A stretch of DNA of 39,063 nucleotides from Verrucomicrobiia bacterium. Its GTDB lineage: Bacteria; Verrucomicrobiota; Verrucomicrobiia; Verrucomicrobiales; DEV007. Location: positions 1 to 39,063 of the forward strand of contig JAGROY010000050.1 in assembly GCA_020439995.1 (NCBI GenBank). Direction: 5' to 3'. Below the pieces are notes generated by a model. That model had not been told where the DNA came from and made no database searches. It saw only the letters and a program-made list of their open reading frames with translations. The position numbers were made by a program, and so were the translations under genes. This document shows, in pieces, positions 1-8,742 of this stretch. Position 1 is the stretch's first letter. Every line of letters starts with the position of its first letter.

Positions 1-1900
1 CATCTTTTTGACCGCTCACCCCACGCAGGTATATTCAGGCGACAAGGTCAACCAATTAACCCCGGTCGCGGCCAACAGGGGTGGCTATGATTCGTCAAGC
101 CGTTATCCGTTCCGTCCCTGCTACTTTCGAGCGACTGCGGGCGAGGAGCTTTATCTCGCCATGTATGAGGACGGAATCAGCGATCGGCAGGTCGACAATT
201 CCGTCACTGGCTGGATTAAGCCTGTCCCGGTTGCTACCAATGATGCATTTGATGCCGCCATTGAATTGGCCTCAAGGAAAGAAGGCATACAATTCTTTGC
301 CTCGCCCGGCGCTACATGGGATGCGCAGGAGCCCGGCGGCCCCAGAGAGCACGGCACACTGCTCTGGTGGCGGTGGACTGCGCCCGAGGATGGATCGGCC
401 ATGTTACTGCTGCGAGCCGGGGAAGAACAGACGGTCAATGTATACACCGGCCAGGATCCTGCTTCACTCAAGCCGATTGAGCTCAACGATAGCGATCCGC
501 TGGATGGTAACTCTTCGGGCTTAAAGCTGGCGCGGACTTTCGATGTAACGGCAGGAACCGAATACCGACTCGCGATCGGCAGAGACCGTGGAGTACCGAT
601 CGACTCTGAGGATTGGAGTGATTCGAACGATCCGTGGGCGCAGTCAGCATTCAACCTAGGAATGGTGCGGCGGCCCGTGAACGACAACATCGCCGACGCT
701 ATCGACCTCGGAAATGATCGCGCGATTCTGGCATGGAGCACGTCGGTTCTTGCAACTCAGGAACCCAACGAACCCGTCGGACTTGAACCACAAAGACCTC
801 GTACACTGTGGTGGACATGGACGGCACCGGAGACGGGAAGCTACTGGATTTCCGATGGTCCAGACTACAACATCGGGGCGACCTGCGAAGTGTTCATTGC
901 AAACGAAGACGGTTCCCTGCAGTTGGTTCGCACGGGATTCAGGGGCCTGAGCCAATATCCACATAGTCATTGCATGCTCAGGGCAACACGGGGTGTCCGC
1001 TACACCATCAAAATCGGAACCTACAATCAAATGCCTGTGCAAATCAACATCCGCGAAGCGTTCGCTTTTGAGAACGATTTCTTTGGCGACGCGATCGATC
1101 TGGGACAGGTGAATGTTGCCCATTCTGTGGTGAGCGGTTACGGCGCCTCCTCCGAATTCGATGAACTCCATGTAGCCAACGGCACCGGTACGATCTGGTG
1201 GAGGTGGACGGCTCCCGCTACCGAGAGCTACCAGATCACTGTTGGCCCAAGTGATTCGAGTCATTCTAGGATCAAACCTCCAATCTTGACGGTCTATCAG
1301 GGGAATCAACTGGCAAACCTGAAGAGCATCGCTGTCTCTAACACGGGGATCATTGAACTCGATGCCAATGCGGGGGAAGAATATGTGTTAGGCTGGCAGT
1401 CTGGGGATTCTTCTGTGCGGCAGGTAAGCTTGAAACTTCTAAGATCTTTCTTCGGTCAAGGCGGACCATTCGAACCTTTTCCCGACCAGAGTAGACCATT
1501 TGAATACTGGATCGCCCAGTTTCCAGAACTTTCCGCAGAGCAGCGAACGCCTGAGGCCAGTCCGGCCAGTGATGGTGCCACGAACTGGCTCAAGTTTTAC
1601 TTCGGGCTGGATCCGACACAAAGGCTTTCAACACCAGGAATTCTTCCCCAGATCAGCATCGTGGAAGATGGGGCCGCAGCCATCGAGTACCAAGTGTCTA
1701 AAGGCGGTGTCTCGGCACGGGAGCAGGGAATGCTGCAAGACATTCTCCAGTACTCTGTGGACGGCAAAAGATGGACCAACGTCCCGGCGAATGCGCGGAA
1801 AAGTGCGCGTATGGGAAACCGACAACTCTGGCTCATTCCCCATGATGATGCAGCCCCACAGATGTACTTCCGCGTGAAGATCGAGAGCACGCAGCAATAA
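1..1900 (+). CDS. Secreted WWxWTAP-repeat protein, 5' end outside window (paralogue A)
   Basis: The reading frame is already open at the left edge (first full codon at base 2), so this is the C-terminal part of a larger protein; the TTG at base 8 is not a credible start. It holds the end of one repeat and three further repeats of about 130-150 residues. Each has an NDxFxxAIDLG opening, an EPxEP segment, a core [LI]WW[RT]WTAP motif (codons starting near 365, 809 and 1196), a VYxG segment and an AGxEYxLAxG segment. This resembles the PPC-like beta-sandwich repeats common in secreted Verrucomicrobiota and Planctomycetota proteins. The last 140 residues carry an FEYWIAQFPELS / LKFYFGLDP segment and end in YFRVKIE. 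It aligns along its whole length with the C-terminal part of the next gene, so the pair is a tandem duplication. The function is unknown; a cell-surface or extracellular role is inferred from the paralogue's signal peptide. Confidence 0.85.
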   Translation, partial: IFLTAHPTQVYSGDKVNQLTPVAANRGGYDSSSRYPFRPCYFRATAGEELYLAMYEDGISDRQVDNSVTGWIKPVPVATNDAFDAAIELASRKEGIQFFASPGATWDAQEPGGPREHGTLLWWRWTAPEDGSAMLLLRAGEEQTVNVYTGQDPASLKPIELNDSDPLDGNSSGLKLARTFDVTAGTEYRLAIGRDRGVPIDSEDWSDSNDPWAQSAFNLGMVRRPVNDNIADAIDLGNDRAILAWSTSVLATQEPNEPVGLEPQRPRTLWWTWTAPETGSYWISDGPDYNIGATCEVFIANEDGSLQLVRTGFRGLSQYPHSHCMLRATRGVRYTIKIGTYNQMPVQINIREAFAFENDFFGDAIDLGQVNVAHSVVSGYGASSEFDELHVANGTGTIWWRWTAPATESYQITVGPSDSSHSRIKPPILTVYQGNQLANLKSIAVSNTGIIELDANAGEEYVLGWQSGDSSVRQVSLKLLRSFFGQGGPFEPFPDQSRPFEYWIAQFPELSAEQRTPEASPASDGATNWLKFYFGLDPTQRLSTPGILPQISIVEDGAAAIEYQVSKGGVSAREQGMLQDILQYSVDGKRWTNVPANARKSARMGNRQLWLIPHDDAAPQMYFRVKIESTQQ

Positions 1901-1947
1901 CACGATCGATAAGATTACTTTTAGGTTTGTCACTGAATGTAAGAATA

Positions 1948-4900
1948 ATGAAATCACGGGCCATCTTCCTTTGGAGCATCTTATGTTTGGGACTGACTGA
2001 CGCTGCTCCTCCACCCAACGATTTTTTTGTCGATCGGGTTACGCTCCCTTCCGAAGTTCCGGTGGTAACAACCGGAGACCTGGCGGAAGCGACGACTGAG
2101 TTGAGCGAGCCACCGCACCTTTACTTAGCAGGCGGACGAGATCTCTCCACACGGACAGCCTGGTGGTCGTGGGTGGCTCCCTCCAGCGATTGGTTCGCCA
2201 TCAGTTCTTTTGGCGACAATCGGAACTTGTTCACCTCCGTCTACACGGGGAGTCGAGTGGATTCGCTTCAGACGGTTGGCCTGACATCGGCGCGGCTCTC
2301 GCTGGAATGGAATGAATCCGACGCTACAACCGTTCACTTCCTGGCAAAGTCGGGCACGGAATATCAGATCTGCGTGGGTGGCCTTTACCCTCAGTCTGAT
2401 TCTGTTGAACCCAGCATTTCCGTTGATTCAGAAGTCCGCATTGCGATCGAAGCGGTATCGAGCCCTGGATCAAACGCCAATTTTGAGGATCGGTTGGATC
2501 TAGGCAATGCTCGAAATATCTCAATGCCGGGTAACTTACTTGGCTCGACAGTGGAACCGGTTGGGCCAGGGGGCACTGAGCAGAAATCGGTCTGGTATGA
2601 GTGGGTAGCACCAGAAGACGGATTGTTTCAACTCGGGAACCATCTCTCGGTTTCGGTATTTCAGGGAAACACTTTGCGGGAACTCGGGAAGATCGATCCA
2701 ATCGGCAGGATCGAAGGTGGGATCAGTGTCTATCGCTTCGTGGCAGGACAATCCTACAAGATTGCTATTCTCGATGCGAGGGATGCTACCCGCCCGGGCG
2801 ATCGTCTCTCTGCGCCGTTCCGGCTGGAGATTCATCCCTTCGAAGTGGCTTCCAACGGAGACTTCGCAAACGCCATCGACCTTGGATCCACGGAAGGGAT
2901 CATGATCGAGGGGAACAACATCGGTGTCGCAAAGAATCCAGAGCCGGATGAGCCAAATCACATCTATCGCGGCCGCGAGTTTCCAAATCGCTCGCTCTGG
3001 TGGAAATGGACGGCTCCCAGAACTGTCACGTACACTGGCCCGGGCGATTATTATACAGAAGCAAGACCCTTCGTCTATCAGGGCAATTCACTTGCCGAAC
3101 TGCTTCCGGTCACATCCCTCACTTTCACAGCGGGAGAGGAATACTATTTCGCTGTCGCAGCAGACGAGTTCTCCGCGCCGCAGTCCTTTCAGTTTCTCAT
3201 CGGCAGCGATGGGGAAACGACATTGCACAACGATGCTTTTGCTGATGCGATCGATCTCGGCGAGAATCTGACTGCACCGATCACCGGCACCTATCTCCAG
3301 CCCACAATCGAGCCGCAGGAACCATCCGTACCGCAGGCTTTGGGTTCCCTGTGGTGGCGATGGACTGCACCTGCGACTGGATGGTTCAGCTTCTCCGTTG
3401 ATAGCGATTCTTGGATAAAGTTGAGTAACCGTGTGTATTCCGGCACCAAAGTCGACCTGCTGAACCCAGTCTCCCTCAACTCGGGCTCTTACGACGGGGT
3501 CGCCCGTCCGTGTTATTTCAAGGCAAGCATAGGGGAGCAGTTCTATCTCGCCGTCTATGAAACCACCAGCAGTGGGCCCATCGAGAATACGATCAGAGGC
3601 AGAATCGAGCACCTTCCCATCGCTGGCAATGATGCTTTTGAGCATGCCATCGATCTGGGTGCCCAGGAACGAGTGGAACAATCGTTCGCATCACCCGAGG
3701 CCAAATGGGACGAGCAGGAACCCGGTGGGCCGAGAGAACATGGAACTCTACTCTGGTGGCGGTGGACGGCTCCCGCAGACGGATCGGCACTGCTCCGATT
3801 GCGATACCAGCGCGATCGGACAACCAAAGTCTTCACCGGCCAAGGGCTCACAGATCTGAAGTCCGTCGTCCTGTCCGATCTCGGAATCCTTCAAGAATGG
3901 TGGGGCTCCAGTCAGGCTCTCACCTTTGAAACAAAGGCTGGAGCTGAATATTGGCTCGCAGTTGGCAATGATCGCGGCGCCGCTATTGATTCGGAGGATT
4001 GGACTGCGGAAAACGATCCCTGGGCTCACTCGGTATTCCAACTGGAATTGGTAAGACCACCCTCCAATGACAATCTTGAAGACGCAACTGACCTGGGAAA
4101 CGGGCACATCGCTCAGGCCTGGAGCACAGGCCTTCTGGCAACTCGCGAACCAGACGAACCGATGGGCATCGCAAAGGAAAAGAAAGGCACGCTCTGGTGG
4201 ACATGGACTGCACCGTCAACCGGAACCTATTGGATCAACGACATAGGCATGCGCGACACCAACACGTGCGAGGTATTCAGCGATACTGGTGATGGCAGCC
4301 TGCAACCCATCCGCACTGGATTCCGGCGAGTCCGGCGAGTAACGTCCAGCATCTTCGGCTGCCTGCTCCAGGCCAAAGGCGGAGTCAGATATACAATCAA
4401 ACTAGGGACAGATGAACAAGGTCCCGTGCGCCTCCTCATTCAGGAGGCATCCACTTTCGAAAACGACTTCTTCGACGATGCGATCGATCTTGGGCGGGTG
4501 CGCGCCGCGACATCGCAAGTGAGCGGCTACGATGCATCGACTGAACTCGATGACCCTTTCGCCAGTACCACCGCGAAACCAGATCTCGTCGACGGTGCCA
4601 TTTGGTGGCGATGGACAGCGCCCACGACAGAAGCCTATGCCATCAAACTCAGTGCCAAACATGAATCGAACATCGAGATCCTCCAGGGCGATCAACTTGG
4701 AGACTTGCGACGAATTGGTTTGGGGAAAGCTGCTCACGATTCTCCGATGGTTCAAGTAACGATTGATGCGACTGAAGGGGATGAATTTGTCTTCGCCTGG
4801 CGGCGTGTAGATTTCAGTAATTACCGACGGCAAGTAACTCTGGAAATCGTGCCAGAGAAAATCGATGTATTCGAAAAATGGATCCTCCAGTTTTCAGCAC

Positions 4901-5286
4901 TCACCTTCGAGCAGCAATCGCCAGAAGCAAACCCAACGGGAGATGGCATTTCGAATCTGCTCAAATTCCTCTTCAATCTTGATCCAACTCGCAGTCTTTC
5001 TAATCCGGCATATAGCCTCGATACGCTATCCTTTCCTCAAGTGACCATCTCTGGGAATGGAGGCGTTTCCGTCGAGTATCGAGTATCATCCGAGGCGGTC
5101 CGCGCGATCCTAAATGGGGAAATTCGCGAAGTGCTCCAGAGTTCCGTGAACGGAAAAGAATGGGCCGATGTGCCAGAAGAGGCACGGAGAAGCTCAGCAC
5201 AAGGCATCAGGCAAATCTGGGATATCCCCCACGATGACAACGTTCCGCAAATGTTCTTTCGGGTGAAGATCGAGCGCACGCATTAG
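1948..5286 (+). CDS. Large secreted protein with seven WWxWTAP repeats (paralogue B)
   Basis: About 1112 residues. The ATG at 1948 is preferred over the in-frame TTG at 1927 because it gives a clean signal peptide (MKSRAIFLWSILCLGLTDA) followed by the repeat opening PPPNDFF. Seven repeats are visible, with core tryptophan motifs starting near residues 72 (WWSWVAP), 216 (WYEWVAP), 351 (WWKWTAP), 469 and 603 (WWRWTAP), 750 (WWTWTAP) and 886 (WWRWTAP). Each also has NDxFxDAIDLG and VYxG elements, as in PPC-like beta-sandwich repeats. The C-terminus carries NLLKFLFNLDPT, a segment typical of Verrucomicrobiota secreted proteins, and ends MFFRVKIE. It starts 47 nt after paralogue A and matches it repeat for repeat in the last four units. 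No catalytic domain is recognisable. Adhesion, binding of extracellular polymers or a surface-layer role are guesses only. Confidence 0.88.
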   Translation: MKSRAIFLWSILCLGLTDAAPPPNDFFVDRVTLPSEVPVVTTGDLAEATTELSEPPHLYLAGGRDLSTRTAWWSWVAPSSDWFAISSFGDNRNLFTSVYTGSRVDSLQTVGLTSARLSLEWNESDATTVHFLAKSGTEYQICVGGLYPQSDSVEPSISVDSEVRIAIEAVSSPGSNANFEDRLDLGNARNISMPGNLLGSTVEPVGPGGTEQKSVWYEWVAPEDGLFQLGNHLSVSVFQGNTLRELGKIDPIGRIEGGISVYRFVAGQSYKIAILDARDATRPGDRLSAPFRLEIHPFEVASNGDFANAIDLGSTEGIMIEGNNIGVAKNPEPDEPNHIYRGREFPNRSLWWKWTAPRTVTYTGPGDYYTEARPFVYQGNSLAELLPVTSLTFTAGEEYYFAVAADEFSAPQSFQFLIGSDGETTLHNDAFADAIDLGENLTAPITGTYLQPTIEPQEPSVPQALGSLWWRWTAPATGWFSFSVDSDSWIKLSNRVYSGTKVDLLNPVSLNSGSYDGVARPCYFKASIGEQFYLAVYETTSSGPIENTIRGRIEHLPIAGNDAFEHAIDLGAQERVEQSFASPEAKWDEQEPGGPREHGTLLWWRWTAPADGSALLRLRYQRDRTTKVFTGQGLTDLKSVVLSDLGILQEWWGSSQALTFETKAGAEYWLAVGNDRGAAIDSEDWTAENDPWAHSVFQLELVRPPSNDNLEDATDLGNGHIAQAWSTGLLATREPDEPMGIAKEKKGTLWWTWTAPSTGTYWINDIGMRDTNTCEVFSDTGDGSLQPIRTGFRRVRRVTSSIFGCLLQAKGGVRYTIKLGTDEQGPVRLLIQEASTFENDFFDDAIDLGRVRAATSQVSGYDASTELDDPFASTTAKPDLVDGAIWWRWTAPTTEAYAIKLSAKHESNIEILQGDQLGDLRRIGLGKAAHDSPMVQVTIDATEGDEFVFAWRRVDFSNYRRQVTLEIVPEKIDVFEKWILQFSALTFEQQSPEANPTGDGISNLLKFLFNLDPTRSLSNPAYSLDTLSFPQVTISGNGGVSVEYRVSSEAVRAILNGEIREVLQSSVNGKEWADVPEEARRSSAQGIRQIWDIPHDDNVPQMFFRVKIERTH

Positions 5287-5417
5287 CCTGACGCTCTGGA
5301 CTGAGCCAGCATAGCCTTGCCGGTCGGCGGCGGAGCGGCTATCACCGTCGGCAATGCCAACGGAACAACTGGATCCCATACTCGACGCACCTGACGTCCG
5401 CATCTTTGACGAGAAAT
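5287..5417. other. Non-coding spacer before transposase remnants
   Basis: About 130 bases after paralogue B with no supported gene, no RNA gene and no convincing terminator. With the degraded transposase pieces that follow, it forms a gene-free block of about 650 bases up to the JetD-like gene. It may be further decayed mobile-element sequence, but I recognise nothing in it. Confidence 0.5.
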
Positions 5418-5619
5418 GCTGACAAGGGACGTGGCATGATTTGTAGACACGCTCCCGTCGCTTGGTCACCCGGGCGCCAACTCGCCGCATACCTCCTGCG
5501 CGCCCCCCTTCTCTCTCCAGAAAATCACCTGGAGTGCGGACAAGGAAGGTGGCATAAATTGTAGCGTGATCTCATCCGTGTGCACAAAGACCATGGACAA
5601 CCGTAGGCGGCAGACATGA
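5418..5619 (+). pseudogene. Remnant of an IS91-like (Y2/Transposase_32) transposase
   Basis: Read in frame, 5475-5507 gives RQLAAYLLRAP. Dropping one C from the C-run at 5503-5508 continues as FSLQKITWSADKEGGINCSV up to a stop at 5617. The joined string resembles the A[RA]YLLRAPFSLEK core of IS91-type rolling-circle transposases. This is recognition from memory and was not searched. The catalytic HUH and tyrosine region is absent, and a one-base frameshift lies in the conserved block, so the element is dead. It abuts an IS66 fragment, consistent with a graveyard of nested insertions. Confidence 0.42.
5421..5564 (+). repeat. Imperfect 26-bp direct repeat inside the transposase remnant
   Basis: Copies lie at 5421-5446 and 5539-5564, start to start 118 bp, with 22 of 26 bases identical; both begin GACAAGG, share GTGGCAT and end TTGTAG. 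In the IS91-like frame the second copy encodes ADKEGGINCS and the first ADKGRGMICR. An internal duplication of element sequence is therefore the simplest reading. Confidence 0.6.
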
Positions 5620-5927
5620 TGGCACTGCTTCTCGAGGCAAAAAAGCTTAACGACCGCGAGCTATCTGGAGGTCGAACTATCGGGCCCAAGACCCTTACGC
5701 GCCTGCACCAACGCTACGTGGAAATTCTCGAGGCAGGCTACGCAATCAACCCCGAACCCGAGCGCCGCCCCGGGCAGCGAGGCCGGCTCAAGCGCGGCAA
5801 GCCGCTCAACCTGCTCATGCGTCTGGATGAGCGCAGCGACGAAGTGATGGCTCAGTCAGGCCGGGACACTCCTGACGATTCGAGAAAATCGAGATCGCTC
5901 CGTGATTTGGCGGTCGATTTCATGTAA
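5616..5927 (+). pseudogene. IS66-family transposase fragment
   Basis: This 103-codon frame carries a block typical of the middle of IS66 transposases (DDE_Tnp_IS66). An EAKKLNDREL segment is followed by a helix with RYVEILEAGY, then the basic RRPGQRGRLKRGKPLNLLMRL stretch that normally precedes the last catalytic region. After DEVM (about 5850) the sequence no longer looks like IS66, and the usual FxNNxAERxxR region is missing. It is therefore truncated at both ends and cannot encode an active transposase. It ends a few bases before the JetD-like gene, which suggests the insertion or its decay reshaped the 5' side of that locus. Confidence 0.72.
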
Positions 5928-5936
5928 GTGACGGGT

Positions 5937-7100
5937 ATGAAGTCGCCATCCGAACTGGCTCACAAACTGAAACGCCAGTGGGAGAGCCCCGCTACGCGGG
6001 AAGAACGTCTGCTCTGCGGGGAGAGCAGTGCAAATGTCTGGCCGGTCTGTGTCTCGATCGGTCGGCCGCGGCCAGGACTGGTGGCTTCTGATCTAGATGC
6101 GTTGAAGCGCCACGTGGAACGATGGAGGAATGTCAGGGTGGGTGAGGTGGTCTGGCAGAGCATCGCTTACCGTGCCACGGCTGGGCCAGTCGAGATCCCG
6201 GTGCAGTGGATGCTGCGGCGTCCGACGGAATGGATCGAAGCGGTTGACGATCGTGTGATTCGCGCCGAGTTCGAGGCGATGGCGACCTTTGCCGAGCAGA
6301 CCGATCCGTTGTTCCATTCACTGTTCGTTCGCAAGCGCTCGCTGTGGCGCGAGAAGCCGATCGCTGAAGTCCTTCAAGCCGCGCGGCTGGCGATGGAACT
6401 GGAACCCGGTTGCGCAAATGGTCGGCCGCTGCGGACACTTTCGCTCGCTGGAATCGACACCAAGTTCTTTGAGCGCAACGCCCGGCTGGTGACATCGCTG
6501 CTGGATGTCCGCTTTGATGGCGAAGTGAGCAGGATGGGGCTCGAACCATTTCTCGGTGCGTTTGCGGAAGGTGACCACTGGTTGCTGGTGGTGGATCTGG
6601 ATGGCGGTCTGCTTTCGTTTCAAAGGCAGCGCGTCCGCGGATCCGAGTTGCTGGTGACTCCGCTTCCGGCGGCGCGCATCCTGATCGTCGAGAACGAGAG
6701 TTGCCTGCACCAGTTGCCTGCGCTGGCGGATACGATTGCAGTTCTCGGTGCGGGCTTCGATTTGTCGTGGACGTCGGCACCTTGGCTCAAGGAAAAACGT
6801 GTCGGCTACTGGGGAGATATCGATACCTGGGGGCTGCAATTTCTTGCCAGAGCCCGTTCCTTTGTTCCACATCTGCAAGCACTGATGATGACACCAGACG
6901 TGTTCGCTTTGCATGCTGGATCGGCGGTGAATGAACCGGTGATCGCTGGAATCGATCCTCCCGCAGAACTCAGTGATGCGGAAAGATCACTCTACGCGGG
7001 CCTGATTCAAGATCCACGAGGACGTCTCGAACAGGAGTTTCTCCCAATGGATTGCGTGCACGCTGCCATCTCGGAATGGGCTCGAATGCCGTGTCGTTGA
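5937..7100 (+). CDS. jetD: JetD-like Wadjet nuclease subunit (DUF3322-DUF2220), orphan
   Basis: About 387 residues, the usual length for JetD. The N-terminal half (SPSELAHKLKRQWES onward) fits DUF3322. The C-terminal half fits the DUF2220 Toprim-like nuclease domain: LIVENESCLHQLP supplies the Toprim Glu (E252), YWGDIDTWGLQFL supplies the DxD pair (D294, D296), and RLEQE (363-367) is the late conserved motif. In Wadjet systems, JetA, JetB and JetC form an SMC/MukBEF-like complex that extrudes circular plasmid DNA, and JetD cleaves it. The key residues are intact here, but no jetA, jetB or jetC lies nearby; upstream are transposase fragments and downstream is an unrelated oxidoreductase. The ATG at 5937 is preferred over the GTG at 5928; neither has a good ribosome binding site. 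It could be a relic of a decayed cassette, a trans-acting subunit of a distant one, or a standalone nuclease. Confidence 0.85.
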   Translation: MKSPSELAHKLKRQWESPATREERLLCGESSANVWPVCVSIGRPRPGLVASDLDALKRHVERWRNVRVGEVVWQSIAYRATAGPVEIPVQWMLRRPTEWIEAVDDRVIRAEFEAMATFAEQTDPLFHSLFVRKRSLWREKPIAEVLQAARLAMELEPGCANGRPLRTLSLAGIDTKFFERNARLVTSLLDVRFDGEVSRMGLEPFLGAFAEGDHWLLVVDLDGGLLSFQRQRVRGSELLVTPLPAARILIVENESCLHQLPALADTIAVLGAGFDLSWTSAPWLKEKRVGYWGDIDTWGLQFLARARSFVPHLQALMMTPDVFALHAGSAVNEPVIAGIDPPAELSDAERSLYAGLIQDPRGRLEQEFLPMDCVHAAISEWARMPCR

Positions 7101-7191
7101 TCGCTCTGCCGCATGATCAATGGCGGTTGGTGACAATCAGATTGCCAAGCGTGACAGGCATCGTTAACGTCGGGTTTCCAACTCGATCGCT

Positions 7192-8535
7192 ATGAAACCA
7201 AGCATATCCAGAAGACAATTCGGAAAGATTGCCGCCTCGGCGGCGGCATTCAGCCTCATACCCGGACGGGTGATGGGGGCCAATGAAAAGGTCAACGTCG
7301 CAGTCATCGGCTGTGGCGGCATGGGCGCTGGCGATGCCAAAAGCGTGCACCAGACCGGCCTGGTCAATGTGGTAGCTCTCTGCGATGTGGCTCTTGGCAG
7401 CAAACACACGGCGGAAATCGAAGAGATGTTCCCGGGCGTTCCGAAGTTTAAAGACTTCCGCCAGATGTTCGACAAGATGGCAGACCAGATCGATGCCTGC
7501 ACCATCGGCGTGCCGGATCACTCCCATTTCCCTATCGCCATGCTTGCGATGTCACTGGGCAAGCACGTCTATGTGGAGAAGCCGCTGGCGCACACGTTCC
7601 AGGAGATTGAGCTGATGATGGCTGCGGAGAAAAAATACAATGTCTCGTGCCAGATGGGCAATCAGGGGCACTCGGGGGCGAACTACTTTCAATTCAAGGC
7701 ATGGAAAGAGGCGGGTATCATCAAAGATGTCACCAAAGTGACCGCCTACATGAACTCTCGCCGCCGCTGGCATGGCTGGGACATTGATGGCTACCCAACG
7801 GGCGAGCAAATGCCGGAAGGGCTGGACTGGGATACCTGGCTTTCCACGGCACCCGAGCACCCGTTCAGCAGCAAGCTCCATCCGGGCAACTGGCGCAGCT
7901 GGTTCGACTACGGCAATGGCGCGTTTGGCGACTGGGGTCCGCACATTCTGGATACCGTGCACCGCTTCCTGAACCTCGGCATGCCTAACAAAGTCACCGC
8001 GGTGAAACGCGACGGACCGAACGATTTCATCTTCCCCCAGGCATCGACCATTCGGTTCGATTTTCCTGAACGGCCGGGCGAACCGCCATGCGAAATCACC
8101 TGGTACGACGGCACCGAGAACAAGCCGCCGCGCCCAGCAGAACTCGAAGAGTCACGGAAGCTTGAGGCCAACGGCAAGATCATCTACGGAAAAGATCTAA
8201 CGTTCAAAGGAACCACACACGGCAGTCCATTGCGCATCATTCCAGAGGAGAAAATGAAAGATCTCGCCAGCAGCCTGCCGAAAATCTCTGGTAAAAACTC
8301 CGGTCACCACCTGAACTTTATTCTCGGCGCGAAAGGTGAAGAAAAGACACGCTCGCCGTTCTCGATTTCCGGGCCACTGAGCCAGGTGTTCAGCCTGGGA
8401 GTCATCGCTCAGCGGCTCGGCGGCGAACTCGTTTTTGATCGCGAAACCAAGCAGATCACCAACAATGAGCGTGCCAATCGATTGCTCGTCGGCCCACCGC
8501 CACGGAAGGGCTGGGAGCAGTTTTACAAGCTATAG
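7192..8535 (+). CDS. Tat-exported Gfo/Idh/MocA family oxidoreductase
   Basis: 447 residues. The N-terminus has a twin-arginine signal (SRRQFGKIAASAAAFSLIPG), so the folded enzyme is probably exported with its cofactor bound. It is followed by a Rossmann NAD(P)-binding motif (VAVIGCGGMGAGDAKS, about residues 36-51), an ALCDV strand and the family's EKPLAHT motif, whose Lys130 is the conserved catalytic-site lysine. The C-terminal half is the GFO_IDH_MocA substrate domain, with the WHGWD, GNW, DYGNGAFGDWGPHILD and NRLLVGPPPRKGWEQFY segments common in PVC-group members. These enzymes oxidise or reduce sugars and inositol-like polyols or act as glycosidases; the substrate cannot be read from sequence. 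The gene stands alone between the JetD-like gene and an esterase. Confidence 0.93.
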   Translation: MKPSISRRQFGKIAASAAAFSLIPGRVMGANEKVNVAVIGCGGMGAGDAKSVHQTGLVNVVALCDVALGSKHTAEIEEMFPGVPKFKDFRQMFDKMADQIDACTIGVPDHSHFPIAMLAMSLGKHVYVEKPLAHTFQEIELMMAAEKKYNVSCQMGNQGHSGANYFQFKAWKEAGIIKDVTKVTAYMNSRRRWHGWDIDGYPTGEQMPEGLDWDTWLSTAPEHPFSSKLHPGNWRSWFDYGNGAFGDWGPHILDTVHRFLNLGMPNKVTAVKRDGPNDFIFPQASTIRFDFPERPGEPPCEITWYDGTENKPPRPAELEESRKLEANGKIIYGKDLTFKGTTHGSPLRIIPEEKMKDLASSLPKISGKNSGHHLNFILGAKGEEKTRSPFSISGPLSQVFSLGVIAQRLGGELVFDRETKQITNNERANRLLVGPPPRKGWEQFYKL

Positions 8536-8742
8536 TCGGCAGAAGGCGACGGTCGGTACCACCGTGGCATAAAAGTAGGCGGCTCCGCAGATCCTAACAA
8601 TGAAGCTGTGTTCTTCTCGCAAGTGCGAGGGAAGGAAACGAGGAAGTTTGGCGAACACTCGCTCGTTTGTTGCAGTCGGCGAGAACAGAGCTTTGCTGAA
8701 TTCCAGTGTTGGTTAAGCAGATTGCTTTAGGGAAAACACCCC

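Noticed and set aside
5431..5564. GTGGCAT...TTGTAG sites read as sigma54 promoters
   Set aside because: The spacing between TGGCA and TTGT is too short for the -24/-12 pattern and the GC element lacks the conserved C; the transposase-derived repeat explains them better.
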